Shown here: piece by piece, positions 49,870 through 59,935 of the stretch | How the letters are laid out: every line of letters starts with the position of its first letter | Position numbering within the stretch: position 1 is the first letter of the stretch | Assembly (NCBI GenBank): GCA_042095695.1 | Contig: JBELMP010000002.1 | Span: forward strand, 1-64,000 | Direction of reading: 5' to 3' | Length of the DNA: 64,000 bases | Origin: Maricaulis sp042095695 | Lineage (GTDB): Bacteria; Pseudomonadota; Alphaproteobacteria; Caulobacterales; Maricaulaceae | Made by a program: the position numbers and the translations under genes | Notes under the pieces: model-generated | What the model was told of the DNA's origin: nothing | What the model saw: the letters and a program-made list of their open reading frames with translations, nothing else | Database searches by the model: none

Positions 49870-51150
49870 ATGGGTACCTTTTTTGGACGCCTTATCATCA
49901 TTGCCGGCGTTATTGGCGTGGCATTCTTGGCCGTCACGACCCTTGTCAGCACGGCGCCAGAGCCTGAGCGGGCAAATTCGGCTCCACGACCTGTGGCAGT
50001 CTTCGTCGAAGAGACGCAACGCGAAACCGTATCGCTTACCGTCACCTCGCAGGGCGAGGCCCGGCCGCGCACCCAGATTAATCTGGTTCCGGAAGTCGGC
50101 GGGCGCATCACCTATGTGAACCCGGACTTCATCGAAGGCGGTTTCTTTGAAGCCGGCGAAACCCTGGTCCGGATCGAGGATGCCGATTACCGGCTTGCCG
50201 TGACGCGAGCGGAAGCCCAGGTGGCGCAGGCGCAGCAGGCCCTGACCCGCGAACAGGCCGAATCCGACCTTGCGCGTTCGGAATGGGAAGAATTGGGTGA
50301 AGGCGAAGCGTCATCACTGACCTTGCGCGAACCGCAACTGGCGGAGGCACGCGCCCAGCTGGCTGCAGCGTCAGCCACGCTTCAGGGCGCCCGTCTAGAC
50401 CTTCAGCGCACACGTATTTCAGCCCCCTTCTCTGGTCGTGTCCGCTCGATCAATGCTGACCTCGGACAATTCGTCTCCCCGGGCACACCGCTGGGTGAAG
50501 TCTTCTCCACCGACCAGGTATTGGTCCGCCTGCCGCTGACCGATTACGATCTCGGCCTGCTGGGTATTCCGATCGCGTTCAATGCGGAAACCGATGGTGG
50601 CGGCATTCCGGTCACCCTGACCGCGACGCTGGCCGGCCAGCGCCAGGAATGGCTCGCCGAAATCACCCGCACCGATAGCGCCATCGACTCCCAGACGCGC
50701 GTTCTCTATGCCATCGCCGAAGTCAATGACCCCTATGGCGCCGCGGCGTCCAATGGCGCCCCTTTGGCCGTCGGCCTCTTCCTCACGGCCCGGATTGAAG
50801 GTCGCGAAGTGGAAAATGCCTATGTTCTGCCGCGCTCTGCACTGCGGGGTGAGAATACGGTTCTGGTCGCCGAGCCAGGCGGGACGCTCTCGGTCCGCTC
50901 CGTCGACGTCGTCACCTCGAATGATGAGTCCCTGATTGTCTCTTCCGGTGTTGGCGCCGGCGAGATGGTCGTTATCTCCCCGATCCGCGGCGCCAATGAC
51001 GGGATGCGTATCCAGTCGCTCGACGGCGATGGCGAAGTGATCGCGGCCTATTCGGCAACGATCGAGACGCCGGACGAGGAAACCATCGAAGGTCTTGCCG
51101 AAACTGATAATGGCGAGAGCGACAATGAAAATGCTGCGAGTGCCGGCTAA
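49870..51150 (+). CDS. RND efflux periplasmic adaptor (membrane-fusion protein)
   Basis: A 426-residue protein with an N-terminal membrane helix (FGRLIIIAGVIGVAFLAVTTLV) and no lipobox, then the lipoyl/barrel-sandwich part (QGEARPRTQINLVPEVGGRITYVNPDFIEGGFFEAGETLVRIED) split by an alpha-hairpin (AVTRAEAQVAQAQQALTREQAESDLARSEWEEL). The beta-barrel part contains ISAPFSGRVRSINADLGQFVSPGTPLGEVF. It bridges the channel and pump. The C-terminal ~40 residues are acidic and probably flexible (ETPDEETIEGLAETDNGESDNE), an unusual tail for this family. Confidence 0.94.
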   Translation: MGTFFGRLIIIAGVIGVAFLAVTTLVSTAPEPERANSAPRPVAVFVEETQRETVSLTVTSQGEARPRTQINLVPEVGGRITYVNPDFIEGGFFEAGETLVRIEDADYRLAVTRAEAQVAQAQQALTREQAESDLARSEWEELGEGEASSLTLREPQLAEARAQLAAASATLQGARLDLQRTRISAPFSGRVRSINADLGQFVSPGTPLGEVFSTDQVLVRLPLTDYDLGLLGIPIAFNAETDGGGIPVTLTATLAGQRQEWLAEITRTDSAIDSQTRVLYAIAEVNDPYGAAASNGAPLAVGLFLTARIEGREVENAYVLPRSALRGENTVLVAEPGGTLSVRSVDVVTSNDESLIVSSGVGAGEMVVISPIRGANDGMRIQSLDGDGEVIAAYSATIETPDEETIEGLAETDNGESDNENAASAG

Positions 51151-51176
51151 ACGGCCGCAGAATTGAGGACATCTCG

Positions 51177-54100
51177 ATGACTGATCCGAACGAAACCCAC
51201 CAAGCTGCACCCAAGGGCATTATCGCCTGGTTCGCTGGCAACTCAGTCGCCGCCAACCTACTGATGATGCTTGCCATTTTTGGCGGTATCTTTGGCTATT
51301 TCCAACTCAATCGGGAAGTCTTCCCGAATGTGGCCTTCAACGGCGCAACCGTGTCCGTCGCCTGGCCCGGCGCGTCGCCGCAAGAGGTGGAAGAACAGAT
51401 CATCGTCCGGATCGAGGAAGCCCTCACAGACATTGACGGCATTGACACCATCACTTCGACCGCGGTCGAAGGCAGCGGCTGGGTGAATATCGAGGGCAAG
51501 CCTTCGGTCGACATCGCCGCCTTCATTGATGAAATCAAACTCAATGTGGATTCTATCAATAACCTGCCGCAATCCTCGTTCCGACCCGTCGTAAATCAGT
51601 GGCGCTCCGGCGACTGGCTGATCGGGTTTGCCGTTCACGGGGAAATCGGTCGCCGCGACCTGCAGCAATTCGCGGATGAAATCCGCGATGAGGTGGCCAA
51701 CCAGGTGCCCGGCGTATCCGTCGTCGGCATTATGGGACGCCTCAATGAAGAAGTTTCGATCGAACTGTCCGAGGAGAGCCTGCAGCGCTACGGGCTGAGT
51801 TTTGACGAAGTCACCCGTGCGGTTCAAACCAGCTCGCTCAACGCCTCCGCCGGTTCTGTGCGCACGGATCTGGGGGACTTGTCACTCACCTCGCGCCAGC
51901 TGGCCGACACGCAACAGGATTTCGAAAACATCATCATCCGCCAGACGCCGGATGGCGGCACGCTTCGCGTACGCGATGTGGCCACGGTCACCGACGGTTT
52001 CGTCGATGCCAACCTGATGTCTACCTATAATGGCGAACCCATGGTCATCGTCTATGTGGAGACCACGGCCAATAGCGATGTCGTCGACATTTCCACGGGC
52101 GTACAGGCCTATATCGATGAGAAGCGCCTGGAGCTTCCCGACGGGATTTCACTGTCGCTGTGGTGGGATAATTCCGAGCTCTATGAGGGCCGGATGAATA
52201 CGATCCTGAACTCCGCCATGATCGGTGGCGGCCTGGTCCTGATCGTTCTCTTCCTCTTCCTCCGCCCGATTGTCGCCTTCTGGGTCACGGTCGGCATTTT
52301 CACCGCCTTTGGCGGCGCCTTCCTCCTGCTGCCGATGATGGATGTGACACTGAATATGCTGTCACTCTTCGCCTTCCTTCTGGTGATCGGGATCGTTGTC
52401 GACGATGCCATTGTGGTCGGAGAGAATATTTATGACAGGGTGGAGCGAGGCGAACAGGGGCTCACCGCTGCTGTCGTAGGCACGCAGATGGTCGCCAAAC
52501 CGGTGATCTTCGCCGTGATCACCACGATCATGATGTTCTCACCCTGGATGCTGATTACCGGCCCGACTGTACAATTCACCAAGCAAATCTCACTGGTCGT
52601 CGTCGCGGCGCTGACCTTCTCGCTGATCGAATCCCTGCTGATCCTGCCGGCTCACCTCGGCCATCTTAAGCCGCAATCCAATAAAGGCTTCTTCGGTCCG
52701 CTGATCGCCGTTCAGCGTGCCATCGCCTTCTCGCTCGTGGCGATCGCCCGCTATGTCTACCGGCCGATCGCGAAATTCTCGATCGCCAATCGGTATGCCA
52801 CTGTGGTCGCATTTATCGGCATTTTCGCAGTCGCGATTACGCTGATGACGACGAACCGGGTGGGCTCGGTCTTCATGCCACAAATCGAGAACGAGACCAT
52901 CCAGGTCACCATCCAGCTCGCTGAAGGCACGCCTTGGAGCCGGACGGAACAGGTTCGCCGGCAGCTCGATGATGCACAGGACGAGGCCCTGCAATATTAT
53001 CGCGACCAATATCCTGGCGAGATCGACATGATCGAGTCCCGCTCCACCGTCGCTTCTGACGCGCGCATCAATGCCTGGATCACCCTCGCCGATCCCGAGG
53101 TTCGCCCCGGCGGCTATCCGACGGCCGAGGTTGCACGCGAGATCCGCCAGATGATGGGTCCGGTCCCCGATGCGGAGGAAGTTCGCTTCGACTCGACCAT
53201 CAATGAAGGCGGCAACTCCGTCAGCTTCGCCCTGTCCGGCCAGGATCTCGGCGAATTGCGGGAAGCCGCAGACGAGCTGAAGGAACAGCTGCGCAGCTAT
53301 GACACGCTCTATGATGTCGTCGACAGCCTGCAGACATCGACGCAGGAATTGCAATTCTCCCTGCGCCCGGATGCTCAAGCCCTGGGACTGACATTGAATG
53401 ATGTCACCCGCCAGGTGCGTCAGGCTTTCTTCGGCGACGAGGCGCAGCGCCTGCCGCGTGATGGCCAGGATGTCCGCGTCATGATCCGCCTCGACGAGGA
53501 ATCGCGCCGCTCGCTCGACACGCTTCGTGAAATCCGGATTCGGACCGGCGATGGCCGCGAGGTCCCGCTCTCTGCCGTCTCCGATGTGGAGTTCGCCCCC
53601 GGGCTTAACCGGATCAATCGCCGCAATGGCATGCGCACAGTCACGGTTACCGCCGAGCTGTCGGATCCGGCCGCGCGCGGTACGATCGAAACCAGCCTGG
53701 AAGGCGAGTTCTGGCCGGACTGGGAGTTGCGGCATCCTGAGGTCAGCCGTGACGAGATCGGTGAAGCCGAGGGCCAGAGAGAGTTCATGAATGAGGTCAC
53801 CAGCCTGCTGCTTCTGGCACTGGTTTCCATGTATCTCCTGCTGGCCATTGCCTTCCGGTCCTATTTCCAGCCGATCCTGATCATGATCGCCATTCCGTTC
53901 GCGCTCGCCGGAGCCATATTCGGGCATTATCTCTATGATCTGCCCATCGCGCTTTTCTCCTACTTCGGAGTCGGCGCGGCGGCTGGCGTTGTGATCAATG
54001 ACAATCTGGTTCTGATCGATTTCGTGAACCGGCTGCGCGCCAATGGCGTCGGCGCCTTCCAGGCGCTGGTTGATGCCGGTGTGCAGCGTTTCCGCCCGAT

Positions 54101-54395
54101 CCTGCTGACCTCGGTCACCACCTTCCTCGGGATCTTCCCGATGATGGCGGAGCAATCAACGCAGGCACAATTCCTCAAGCCGATGGTTGTCGCGCTCGGA
54201 TTTGCCGTGATCTTTGCACTCTTCCTGACCCTGCTGTTTGTGCCCGCGCTGTACGGTATCGGTGTCGATATCGCACGCTTTTTCCGTCGCCTGTGGACCG
54301 GCAAGAGCCAGCGTGCACTGGGTTCGGACTATCAAGATACCGACTTCGCCCATGGCGAACTTCCCGGACATCTTGACCCGTCACAGGCAGAGTGA
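51177..54395 (+). CDS. RND (HAE-1-like) efflux pump inner-membrane transporter
   Basis: A 1072-residue proton-driven transporter with 12 helices and two large periplasmic loops. The N-terminus has SVAANLLMMLAIFGGIFGYFQLNREVFPNV. The proton-relay Asp pair is in the fourth-helix region GIVVDDAIVVGENIYDRVE (about 405). The second half has GVGAAAGVVINDNLVLIDFVNRLR. This is the AcrB/MexB-like superfamily, in its less studied branch common in environmental Proteobacteria. Drug, solvent or envelope-lipid substrates are possible. The short C-terminal tail is acidic. The operon seems to end here with a hairpin. Confidence 0.95.
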   Translation: MTDPNETHQAAPKGIIAWFAGNSVAANLLMMLAIFGGIFGYFQLNREVFPNVAFNGATVSVAWPGASPQEVEEQIIVRIEEALTDIDGIDTITSTAVEGSGWVNIEGKPSVDIAAFIDEIKLNVDSINNLPQSSFRPVVNQWRSGDWLIGFAVHGEIGRRDLQQFADEIRDEVANQVPGVSVVGIMGRLNEEVSIELSEESLQRYGLSFDEVTRAVQTSSLNASAGSVRTDLGDLSLTSRQLADTQQDFENIIIRQTPDGGTLRVRDVATVTDGFVDANLMSTYNGEPMVIVYVETTANSDVVDISTGVQAYIDEKRLELPDGISLSLWWDNSELYEGRMNTILNSAMIGGGLVLIVLFLFLRPIVAFWVTVGIFTAFGGAFLLLPMMDVTLNMLSLFAFLLVIGIVVDDAIVVGENIYDRVERGEQGLTAAVVGTQMVAKPVIFAVITTIMMFSPWMLITGPTVQFTKQISLVVVAALTFSLIESLLILPAHLGHLKPQSNKGFFGPLIAVQRAIAFSLVAIARYVYRPIAKFSIANRYATVVAFIGIFAVAITLMTTNRVGSVFMPQIENETIQVTIQLAEGTPWSRTEQVRRQLDDAQDEALQYYRDQYPGEIDMIESRSTVASDARINAWITLADPEVRPGGYPTAEVAREIRQMMGPVPDAEEVRFDSTINEGGNSVSFALSGQDLGELREAADELKEQLRSYDTLYDVVDSLQTSTQELQFSLRPDAQALGLTLNDVTRQVRQAFFGDEAQRLPRDGQDVRVMIRLDEESRRSLDTLREIRIRTGDGREVPLSAVSDVEFAPGLNRINRRNGMRTVTVTAELSDPAARGTIETSLEGEFWPDWELRHPEVSRDEIGEAEGQREFMNEVTSLLLLALVSMYLLLAIAFRSYFQPILIMIAIPFALAGAIFGHYLYDLPIALFSYFGVGAAAGVVINDNLVLIDFVNRLRANGVGAFQALVDAGVQRFRPILLTSVTTFLGIFPMMAEQSTQAQFLKPMVVALGFAVIFALFLTLLFVPALYGIGVDIARFFRRLWTGKSQRALGSDYQDTDFAHGELPGHLDPSQAE

Positions 54396-54414
54396 TCAGT
54401 CTATAACGCAACGA

Positions 54415-54450
54415 GATGCCTTCTGCCGGGGCTGGCAGAAGGCATCTTTC
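54415..54450 (+). terminator. Strong hairpin after the RND operon
   Basis: GATGCCTTCTGCC (54415-54427) pairs perfectly over 13 bp with GGCAGAAGGCATC (54434-54446), loop GGGGCT, followed by TTTC. It lies 20 bp past the RND pump stop and 26 bp before the first M13 peptidase ATG. It may terminate the efflux transcript. The U-run is weak, so partial read-through into the peptidase genes is possible. Confidence 0.6.
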
Positions 54451-54471
54451 ATTCTTCCAAAGGGGGACATT

Positions 54472-56553
54472 ATGAAAAAGCTACTCATGAGTTCGGCGGC
54501 CTTGCTTTTGCTGGCCGGCTGCGACCAGATCCAGACCGCCATCGAAGAGAATACGGCGGTGACCGAACAGGTCGAAGCCGCCACCAGCGCTGCTATCGGC
54601 GAGTGGGGCTTTGATATCGAGGGCATGGACCTGTCCTATCATCCCGGCGACGACTTCTTTCGCTATGCCAATGGGACCTGGCTGGATACGACTGAAATCC
54701 CGGCGGACCGGTCCAATTTCGGCATGTTCACCGTGCTGACGATCGAAGCAGAGGAACAGGTTCAGGACATTATCCTGGATCTCGCCGCGACCGCGCCGGA
54801 AACCGGATCCGTTGAGCAGAAAGTTGGCGATCTCTATGCCAGCTGGATGGATACGGAGACAGTTGAACAACTCGGCCTCGCACCGGCGCAATCCTATCTC
54901 GACCAGATCGCCGCGGCACAGACGCATGATGACATTCGCAGCCTGTTCGCGACCATCAATTTCATCGCGCCCTACGGTGTCGGTGCCATTCCTGATCCCG
55001 CAGATACGACCCGTTACACCGTCTTTGTCGGCCAGGCGGGTCTCGGCCTGCCGGATCGCGAATACTATCTCGATCAGGAAAATGAGGCCTATGGCCGCTA
55101 TCGCGAAGCCTATGTCGCGTTTATCGCGGAACTCTTCAGCCTTGCCGGCATTGAGGGCGGCAGCGACAGGGCGGACGCCATTATGGCACTGGAAACCCGG
55201 ATCGCCGAGGTTCACTGGACCCAGGAACGCTCGCGCAATATCCAGGAAATCTACAATCCGATGCCGCTCGACCAGCTTGCAGCGCTGGCTCCGGCCTTCG
55301 ACTTCGAGACCAGCATGGCAGCGCTCGGTCTCGACAATGTCGCGACCTATCTCGTGGCCAACCCCAGCGCCATTGAAGGTGCGGGCATTATTTTCGAGGA
55401 AACCCCGGTCGAAGTCCTGCGTGACTATCTGACCTTCCATTTTCTTCAGGACAATGCGGGCGCGCTTCCGGAAGCTTTCGACACGGCGAATTTCAATTTC
55501 TATTCGCGGACACTCAATGGCATTGAGGAGCCGCGGCCGCGCGATAGCCGCGGCGTGCTTCTGGTCGGCGGACAACTCGGAGAGGCCGTGGGCCAAGTTT
55601 ATGTCGAGCGTCATTTCCCTGCGGCGTCGAAGGCAGCCATGGATGGGCTGGTCGACAATCTGACGACAGCTTTCCAGGGGCGCCTCGAAAACCTCGTCTG
55701 GATGGATGATGAGACCCGAGAGAATGCAATGCGCAAACTCTCCACTTTCGAACCGCGCATCGGTTATCCCGATGAATGGCAGGATTACTCAGCCCTGGAA
55801 ATCAGCGCCGACGACCTGTTCGGCAATATGATGCGTCTGAATGAATTCCAGTGGAATGACCAGATCGCCAATCTCGGCGGCCCGGTTGACCGCGGCGAGT
55901 GGCCCTACCCGCCGCAAACGGTGAACGCCTCCTATAATCCGCTGATGAACCAGATCACCTTCCCGGCCGGCATCCTCCAGGCGCCCTTCTTCGATCCGGC
56001 CGCCGACCCGGCGATCAATTATGGCGCGATCGGCGCGGTGATCGGTCATGAAATCGGACACGGATTCGATGACCAGGGCCGTCGTTTCGACTATGACGGC
56101 TCCATCCGCGACTGGTGGACGACTGAAACCAATGCCCGCTTTGAGGAGCGGGCTGACCGCTTGGGCGCCCAGTACAGCTCCTACTCACCGATTGAAGGCA
56201 TGTTCGTGAATGGTGAATTCACCATGGGCGAGAATATCGGCGATCTGGGCGGTGTGCAGATGGCGTATACGGCCTACCGCAATTATGTCGAAGCGACATA
56301 TGAAGGCGGAGAAGCTCCGGTCATTGACGGCTTTACTGGTGATCAGCGCTTCTTCCTGGCCTGGGCCCAGGTCTGGCGTCGCCTTTATCGCGAGGATAAT
56401 CTGATTGCGCGTCTGTCGACGGACCCGCACAGCCCGTCGCAATACCGCACCAATGGCGTCGTACGTAATCTCGACGCCTGGTATGACGCATTCGGTATTA
56501 CCGAGGAGCACGCCCTCTATCTGCCGCCGGAAGAGCGGGTGAAGATCTGGTAG
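54472..56553 (+). CDS. M13-family zinc metallopeptidase lipoprotein (first of a tandem pair)
   Basis: A 693-residue protein from the ATG at 54472. The open frame from 54238 overlaps the RND gene and is not used. The lipobox is LLLLAGCDQ. Neprilysin/PepO motifs are complete: GDDFFRYANGTWLD, VNASYNPLMNQITFPAGILQ, the zinc motif VIGHEIGHGFDDQG, the third-ligand motif ENIGDLGGVQ and the C-terminal SPSQYRTNGVVRNLDAWYDAF. It is expected to degrade short peptides at the periplasmic membrane face. About half of its residues appear to match the next gene. Confidence 0.94.
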   Translation: MKKLLMSSAALLLLAGCDQIQTAIEENTAVTEQVEAATSAAIGEWGFDIEGMDLSYHPGDDFFRYANGTWLDTTEIPADRSNFGMFTVLTIEAEEQVQDIILDLAATAPETGSVEQKVGDLYASWMDTETVEQLGLAPAQSYLDQIAAAQTHDDIRSLFATINFIAPYGVGAIPDPADTTRYTVFVGQAGLGLPDREYYLDQENEAYGRYREAYVAFIAELFSLAGIEGGSDRADAIMALETRIAEVHWTQERSRNIQEIYNPMPLDQLAALAPAFDFETSMAALGLDNVATYLVANPSAIEGAGIIFEETPVEVLRDYLTFHFLQDNAGALPEAFDTANFNFYSRTLNGIEEPRPRDSRGVLLVGGQLGEAVGQVYVERHFPAASKAAMDGLVDNLTTAFQGRLENLVWMDDETRENAMRKLSTFEPRIGYPDEWQDYSALEISADDLFGNMMRLNEFQWNDQIANLGGPVDRGEWPYPPQTVNASYNPLMNQITFPAGILQAPFFDPAADPAINYGAIGAVIGHEIGHGFDDQGRRFDYDGSIRDWWTTETNARFEERADRLGAQYSSYSPIEGMFVNGEFTMGENIGDLGGVQMAYTAYRNYVEATYEGGEAPVIDGFTGDQRFFLAWAQVWRRLYREDNLIARLSTDPHSPSQYRTNGVVRNLDAWYDAFGITEEHALYLPPEERVKIW

Positions 56554-56581
56554 GGACAGATCGCACCGACTTACACAACAA

Positions 56582-56610
56582 GGCCCCGGACCGCTGGTTC
56601 GGGGCTTTTT
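56582..56610 (+). terminator. Rho-independent terminator after the first M13 gene
   Basis: GCCCCGGACC (56583-56592) pairs with GGTTCGGGGC (56596-56605) through one G-U, loop GCT, followed by TTTTT. This is a classic terminator, so the second M13 gene probably has its own promoter. Confidence 0.85.
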
Positions 56611-56706
56611 GTTACTGCACCTCACAGAAGCGTAAGTTGCACTTGCGTGACAACGCCCTAACCTCCCTGCCAATTGCGATTACAGCTCTTTTTTGGGGGA
56701 GAAATC

Positions 56707-58815
56707 ATGAAAAAGTTTTTGCTGATGGGGGCCAGCCTGGCCCTGCTCGCCGCCTGTACGCCGGCAAGCGAAGCTCCGTCTTCTGACACGGCGACAAGCG
56801 AGATGCCGGCGAACCAGACGACCGCGCAAGTTGGTGTTGGCGATCCGTCCAGCGGTGATCCGCGCCTTGGCGTCTGGGGCGTCGAGACCGAGCATGTCAC
56901 AGCCGATGTTCATCCGGGCGATGACTTCAACCGTTTCGTCAATGGCGGCTGGCTGGACAATACGGAAATGCCGCAGGGCTTTTCCCGCTTCGGCTCATTC
57001 ACCGAACTCTTCCTTCTCTCCGAGGAGCGCATTGATGGCATCATTGCTACGGCGGTGACCGCTGATGCCGAAGCCGGCACGCCGCAGCAGCAGATCGGCG
57101 ATCTCTATCAGTCCTTCATGGACCAGGACCGTCTGGCCGAGCTGGGCTTCGAACCGGCCCGCCCGATGCTCGACCGTATCGCAGCAGCAGGCTCGCATGA
57201 TGACATTGCAGACCTGATGGGTCAGCCGGGCACCGCCTCCATTTTCGGTGCCGGCGTCACGCGCGACCAAGGCAATCCGGACCGCTATATTGTGGGCGTG
57301 AGCCAGAGCGGTCTCGGTCTGCCGACTCGTGACTACTATCTGGAAGACAATGAGCGCTATCAGGGCTTCCGCGACGCTTATGTCGCCTACATCGCTGACA
57401 CGTTCGACATGATTGGTGTCGATGGCGGCGACGAACGTGCAGCGCGCATTCTCGAGCTGGAAACGGCCTTCGCCCAGGTCCATTGGTCACGCCAGGACAG
57501 CCGCGACCGCACCCGCACCTATAATCTGATGACCACCGAGGAGCTGGCCGAGCGAGCGCCGGGCTTTAACTGGCCGGTCTTCATGGAAGCTCTGGACTTT
57601 GCGGACCAGACGGAAGTCGTGATCCGCCAGACGACCGCGATTGAGGGACTTGCACAGCTGTTCGGCGAAATTCCTGTCGAGACCTGGCAGGACTGGATGA
57701 GCTTCCGCTATCTCTCCAGCAATCGTGGCAATCTGTCGCCGGAATTCTACGAGCGCTCCTTCGACTTCTATAACCGCACCCTGTCCGGTGTCGACGAGCC
57801 ACGGCCGCTGGAAGCGCGCGGTGTGCAATATGTTAATGGCTCCATGGGCATGACGGTCGGTCAGATCTATGTCGAGCAATATTTCCCGCCAGAGTACAAG
57901 GCACAGATGGACGTCCTGGTGGACTATCTCGGTCGCGCTCTGCGTGAACGCATCGAGACACTCGACTGGATGGACGAGGAAACGCGTGCGGAAGCCCTCG
58001 ACAAGTTCGAGAAATTCATTCCGAAAATCGGCTATCCCGATCAGTGGGCGGATTACAGCTCGATCGAGATTCGTGCGGACGACCTGTTCGGCAATGCGGA
58101 ACGTATCGCCGCCTGGGCCCGTGCGGACAGCCGCGATCGCCTGCGCGGTCCAATCCGCGACTGGGAGTGGGGCATGAGCCCGCAAACGGTGAATGCCTAT
58201 TACTCACCGACGGCGAATGAAATCGTCTTCCCTGCGGCTATTCTGCAAGGCCCCTTCTTCGACCCGTATGCGGATCCGGCCGTGAATTTCGGCGGTATCG
58301 GCGCAGTCATCGGCCATGAGATGGGTCATGGTTTCGACGACCAGGGCAGCCGCTCGGACGGTGATGGCGTGTTGCGGGACTGGTGGACCGATAACAGCCG
58401 TGGCAATTTCGATGAGCTGACGGATCGTCTGGTCGCCCAGTACAGCGAGTTCTCCCCGATCGAGGGCGAATTCGTGAATGGGCGCCTGGCCCTCGGCGAG
58501 AATATCGGTGATGTCGGCGGGCTCTCCATGGCCTATCGCGCCTACCAGCTGTATCTGGAAGACCATGGCGGTGAAGCGGAAGTCCTTGACGGCTTTACCG
58601 GCAATCAGCGCTTCTACATGGCCTGGGCGCAAGTCTGGCGAAATCTGCAGACCGATCAGGCGATGGTCCAGCAATTGCGGCGCGGCCCGCACTCGCCGGC
58701 GCAGTACCGTATTAACGGTGCGGTGCGGAACCAGCCGGGCTGGTATGAAGCCTTCGGCGTAACAGAGGAGCATGAGCTCTACCTGCCGCCGGAAGAACGC
58801 GTCATTGTCTGGTAA
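56707..58815 (+). CDS. M13-family zinc metallopeptidase lipoprotein (second of a tandem pair)
   Basis: A 702-residue protein from the ATG at 56707, with lipobox LALLAACTP. It has the same set of motifs: VIGHEMGHGFDDQGS (zinc), ENIGDVGGLS and AQYRINGAVRNQPGWYEAFG. It is a tandem paralogue of the preceding gene with a distinct Ser/Ala/Thr-rich linker after the lipid-Cys (about 18-55). Separate terminators after each gene argue for independent expression and perhaps different peptide substrates. Confidence 0.94.
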   Translation: MKKFLLMGASLALLAACTPASEAPSSDTATSEMPANQTTAQVGVGDPSSGDPRLGVWGVETEHVTADVHPGDDFNRFVNGGWLDNTEMPQGFSRFGSFTELFLLSEERIDGIIATAVTADAEAGTPQQQIGDLYQSFMDQDRLAELGFEPARPMLDRIAAAGSHDDIADLMGQPGTASIFGAGVTRDQGNPDRYIVGVSQSGLGLPTRDYYLEDNERYQGFRDAYVAYIADTFDMIGVDGGDERAARILELETAFAQVHWSRQDSRDRTRTYNLMTTEELAERAPGFNWPVFMEALDFADQTEVVIRQTTAIEGLAQLFGEIPVETWQDWMSFRYLSSNRGNLSPEFYERSFDFYNRTLSGVDEPRPLEARGVQYVNGSMGMTVGQIYVEQYFPPEYKAQMDVLVDYLGRALRERIETLDWMDEETRAEALDKFEKFIPKIGYPDQWADYSSIEIRADDLFGNAERIAAWARADSRDRLRGPIRDWEWGMSPQTVNAYYSPTANEIVFPAAILQGPFFDPYADPAVNFGGIGAVIGHEMGHGFDDQGSRSDGDGVLRDWWTDNSRGNFDELTDRLVAQYSEFSPIEGEFVNGRLALGENIGDVGGLSMAYRAYQLYLEDHGGEAEVLDGFTGNQRFYMAWAQVWRNLQTDQAMVQQLRRGPHSPAQYRINGAVRNQPGWYEAFGVTEEHELYLPPEERVIVW

Positions 58816-58834
58816 TCAGACACCCGGAATGAAG

Positions 58835-58863
58835 AAGGCCCGGCGCATGCGCCGGGCCTTTTT
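58835..58863. terminator. Bidirectional terminator after the second M13 gene
   Basis: AAGGCCCGGCGC (58835-58846) pairs perfectly with GCGCCGGGCCTT (58849-58860), followed by TTT on the plus strand. The mirrored A-run on the left serves the convergent barrel gene from the right. It lies between two convergent genes, as expected of a shared terminator. Confidence 0.88.
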
Positions 58864-58881
58864 GCATTTTGGGGCTGCCGA

Positions 58882-59718
58882 CTACCAAGGCTGATAGGAT
58901 AGTCGGAAAACATGAGAAACATCGCCGTTCTGATTATAGATGAACCCGTAACCGAGCGCCGTATGCTCACCAAATTTGCGACTGGCCAGGCCCTGTAATG
59001 CCCAGGGTTCCACCAACTCCTGTTCAGTGTTGATAGTAAGGGTCTGTCCCAGAAGGCTGGTCGTCCGTGAGGCGTGCCGATTCACCTCCGAATGGCTTAG
59101 CCCCAGGCTGAAGACATGCTCTGCATCATAGAGACGCGGCGCATAAATCAGGTTGGAGGAGACGGTGACGAGCGTGGTTTCCAGATCTGCATCCTCAAAG
59201 CTTGTCCGCCCCCAGCTGGCGCCTGAGCGCAGGAGCAGCGGATAGCCTTCAATCTCGGTGATGGGCAGGTAGATGCCGAAACTCGCGCTATAGCTGAAAC
59301 CATCTGCATCAAGACTTGTCGGAAAGGCAATGCTGACCGCGTCAACGCCCAGATCCTGAAGCCCCTCGCCGGGGACCGCCGTCAGGTCGATCGACATATC
59401 GGATTCAGAACTTATCAGCCCCGCAGACAGCGAGACATCCATGAAGGGGAGGACGAAATAGCTCGCACTGACGTTAAAACTCGTTCCCGACAGCTCCACT
59501 TCAGAAAAGTCCAGCTCGACATCCTCCAATCGAACATCCTCGGGCAGAACCAGCTCGCTATCGACCACATTAAGGGCGCTGGAAATGAAACTCGTATTGA
59601 AGCCGAAGAGCCAGCGCCCTTGCGGGTTGGCATCTTGCAGACTGCTATACTGCTCGGCGTGAGCGGGCACCGGCAACAGCGAAAGCGCGAACAAACTCGC
59701 AATAGCTCTTTTAATCAT
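58882..59718 (-). CDS. Predicted outer-membrane beta-barrel protein
   Basis: A 278-residue protein from the ATG at 59718. The frame reaches 59817, but the added part has no signal. Signal peptide MIKRAIASLFALSLLPVPAHA (cleavage after Ala-His-Ala). The mature protein alternates hydrophobic and polar residues (FNVSASYFVLPFMDVSLSAGL, FSYSASFGIYLPI, VFSLGLSHSEVNRHA, LGYGFIYNQNG) and ends VFRLSYQPW with a C-terminal aromatic, the Omp85-type insertion signature. The family is not recognised. It is probably an 8-12-stranded porin-like or structural protein. Confidence 0.75.
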   Translation of the reverse strand: MIKRAIASLFALSLLPVPAHAEQYSSLQDANPQGRWLFGFNTSFISSALNVVDSELVLPEDVRLEDVELDFSEVELSGTSFNVSASYFVLPFMDVSLSAGLISSESDMSIDLTAVPGEGLQDLGVDAVSIAFPTSLDADGFSYSASFGIYLPITEIEGYPLLLRSGASWGRTSFEDADLETTLVTVSSNLIYAPRLYDAEHVFSLGLSHSEVNRHASRTTSLLGQTLTINTEQELVEPWALQGLASRKFGEHTALGYGFIYNQNGDVSHVFRLSYQPW

Positions 59719-59935
59719 GACATCCTCATCCACATTGTGCGGCGGATACCGAGACTGATCCGCGCTGCGTGGAATTAGACGCCGCGTATTGCCGGTTTGT
59801 GCTGCGCGAGCCGTCAAATGTGACGAAGTATGACCGACCGCCCCGGTCCAGCGGTGGACCCGGTGGAATTTCGCTTGCTGGACGAAACGCCCCCCCTATC
59901 ATTAAAGATGCGGATCGGGATTGGGGAGTTTCACC

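Noticed and set aside
52590..54155. Long antisense open frame (521 residues) across the RND pump gene
   Set aside because: It mirrors codons of the RND gene on the opposite strand, has a His/Asp/Arg-rich composition with no family signature, and lacks a ribosome site. High GC makes such shadows common.
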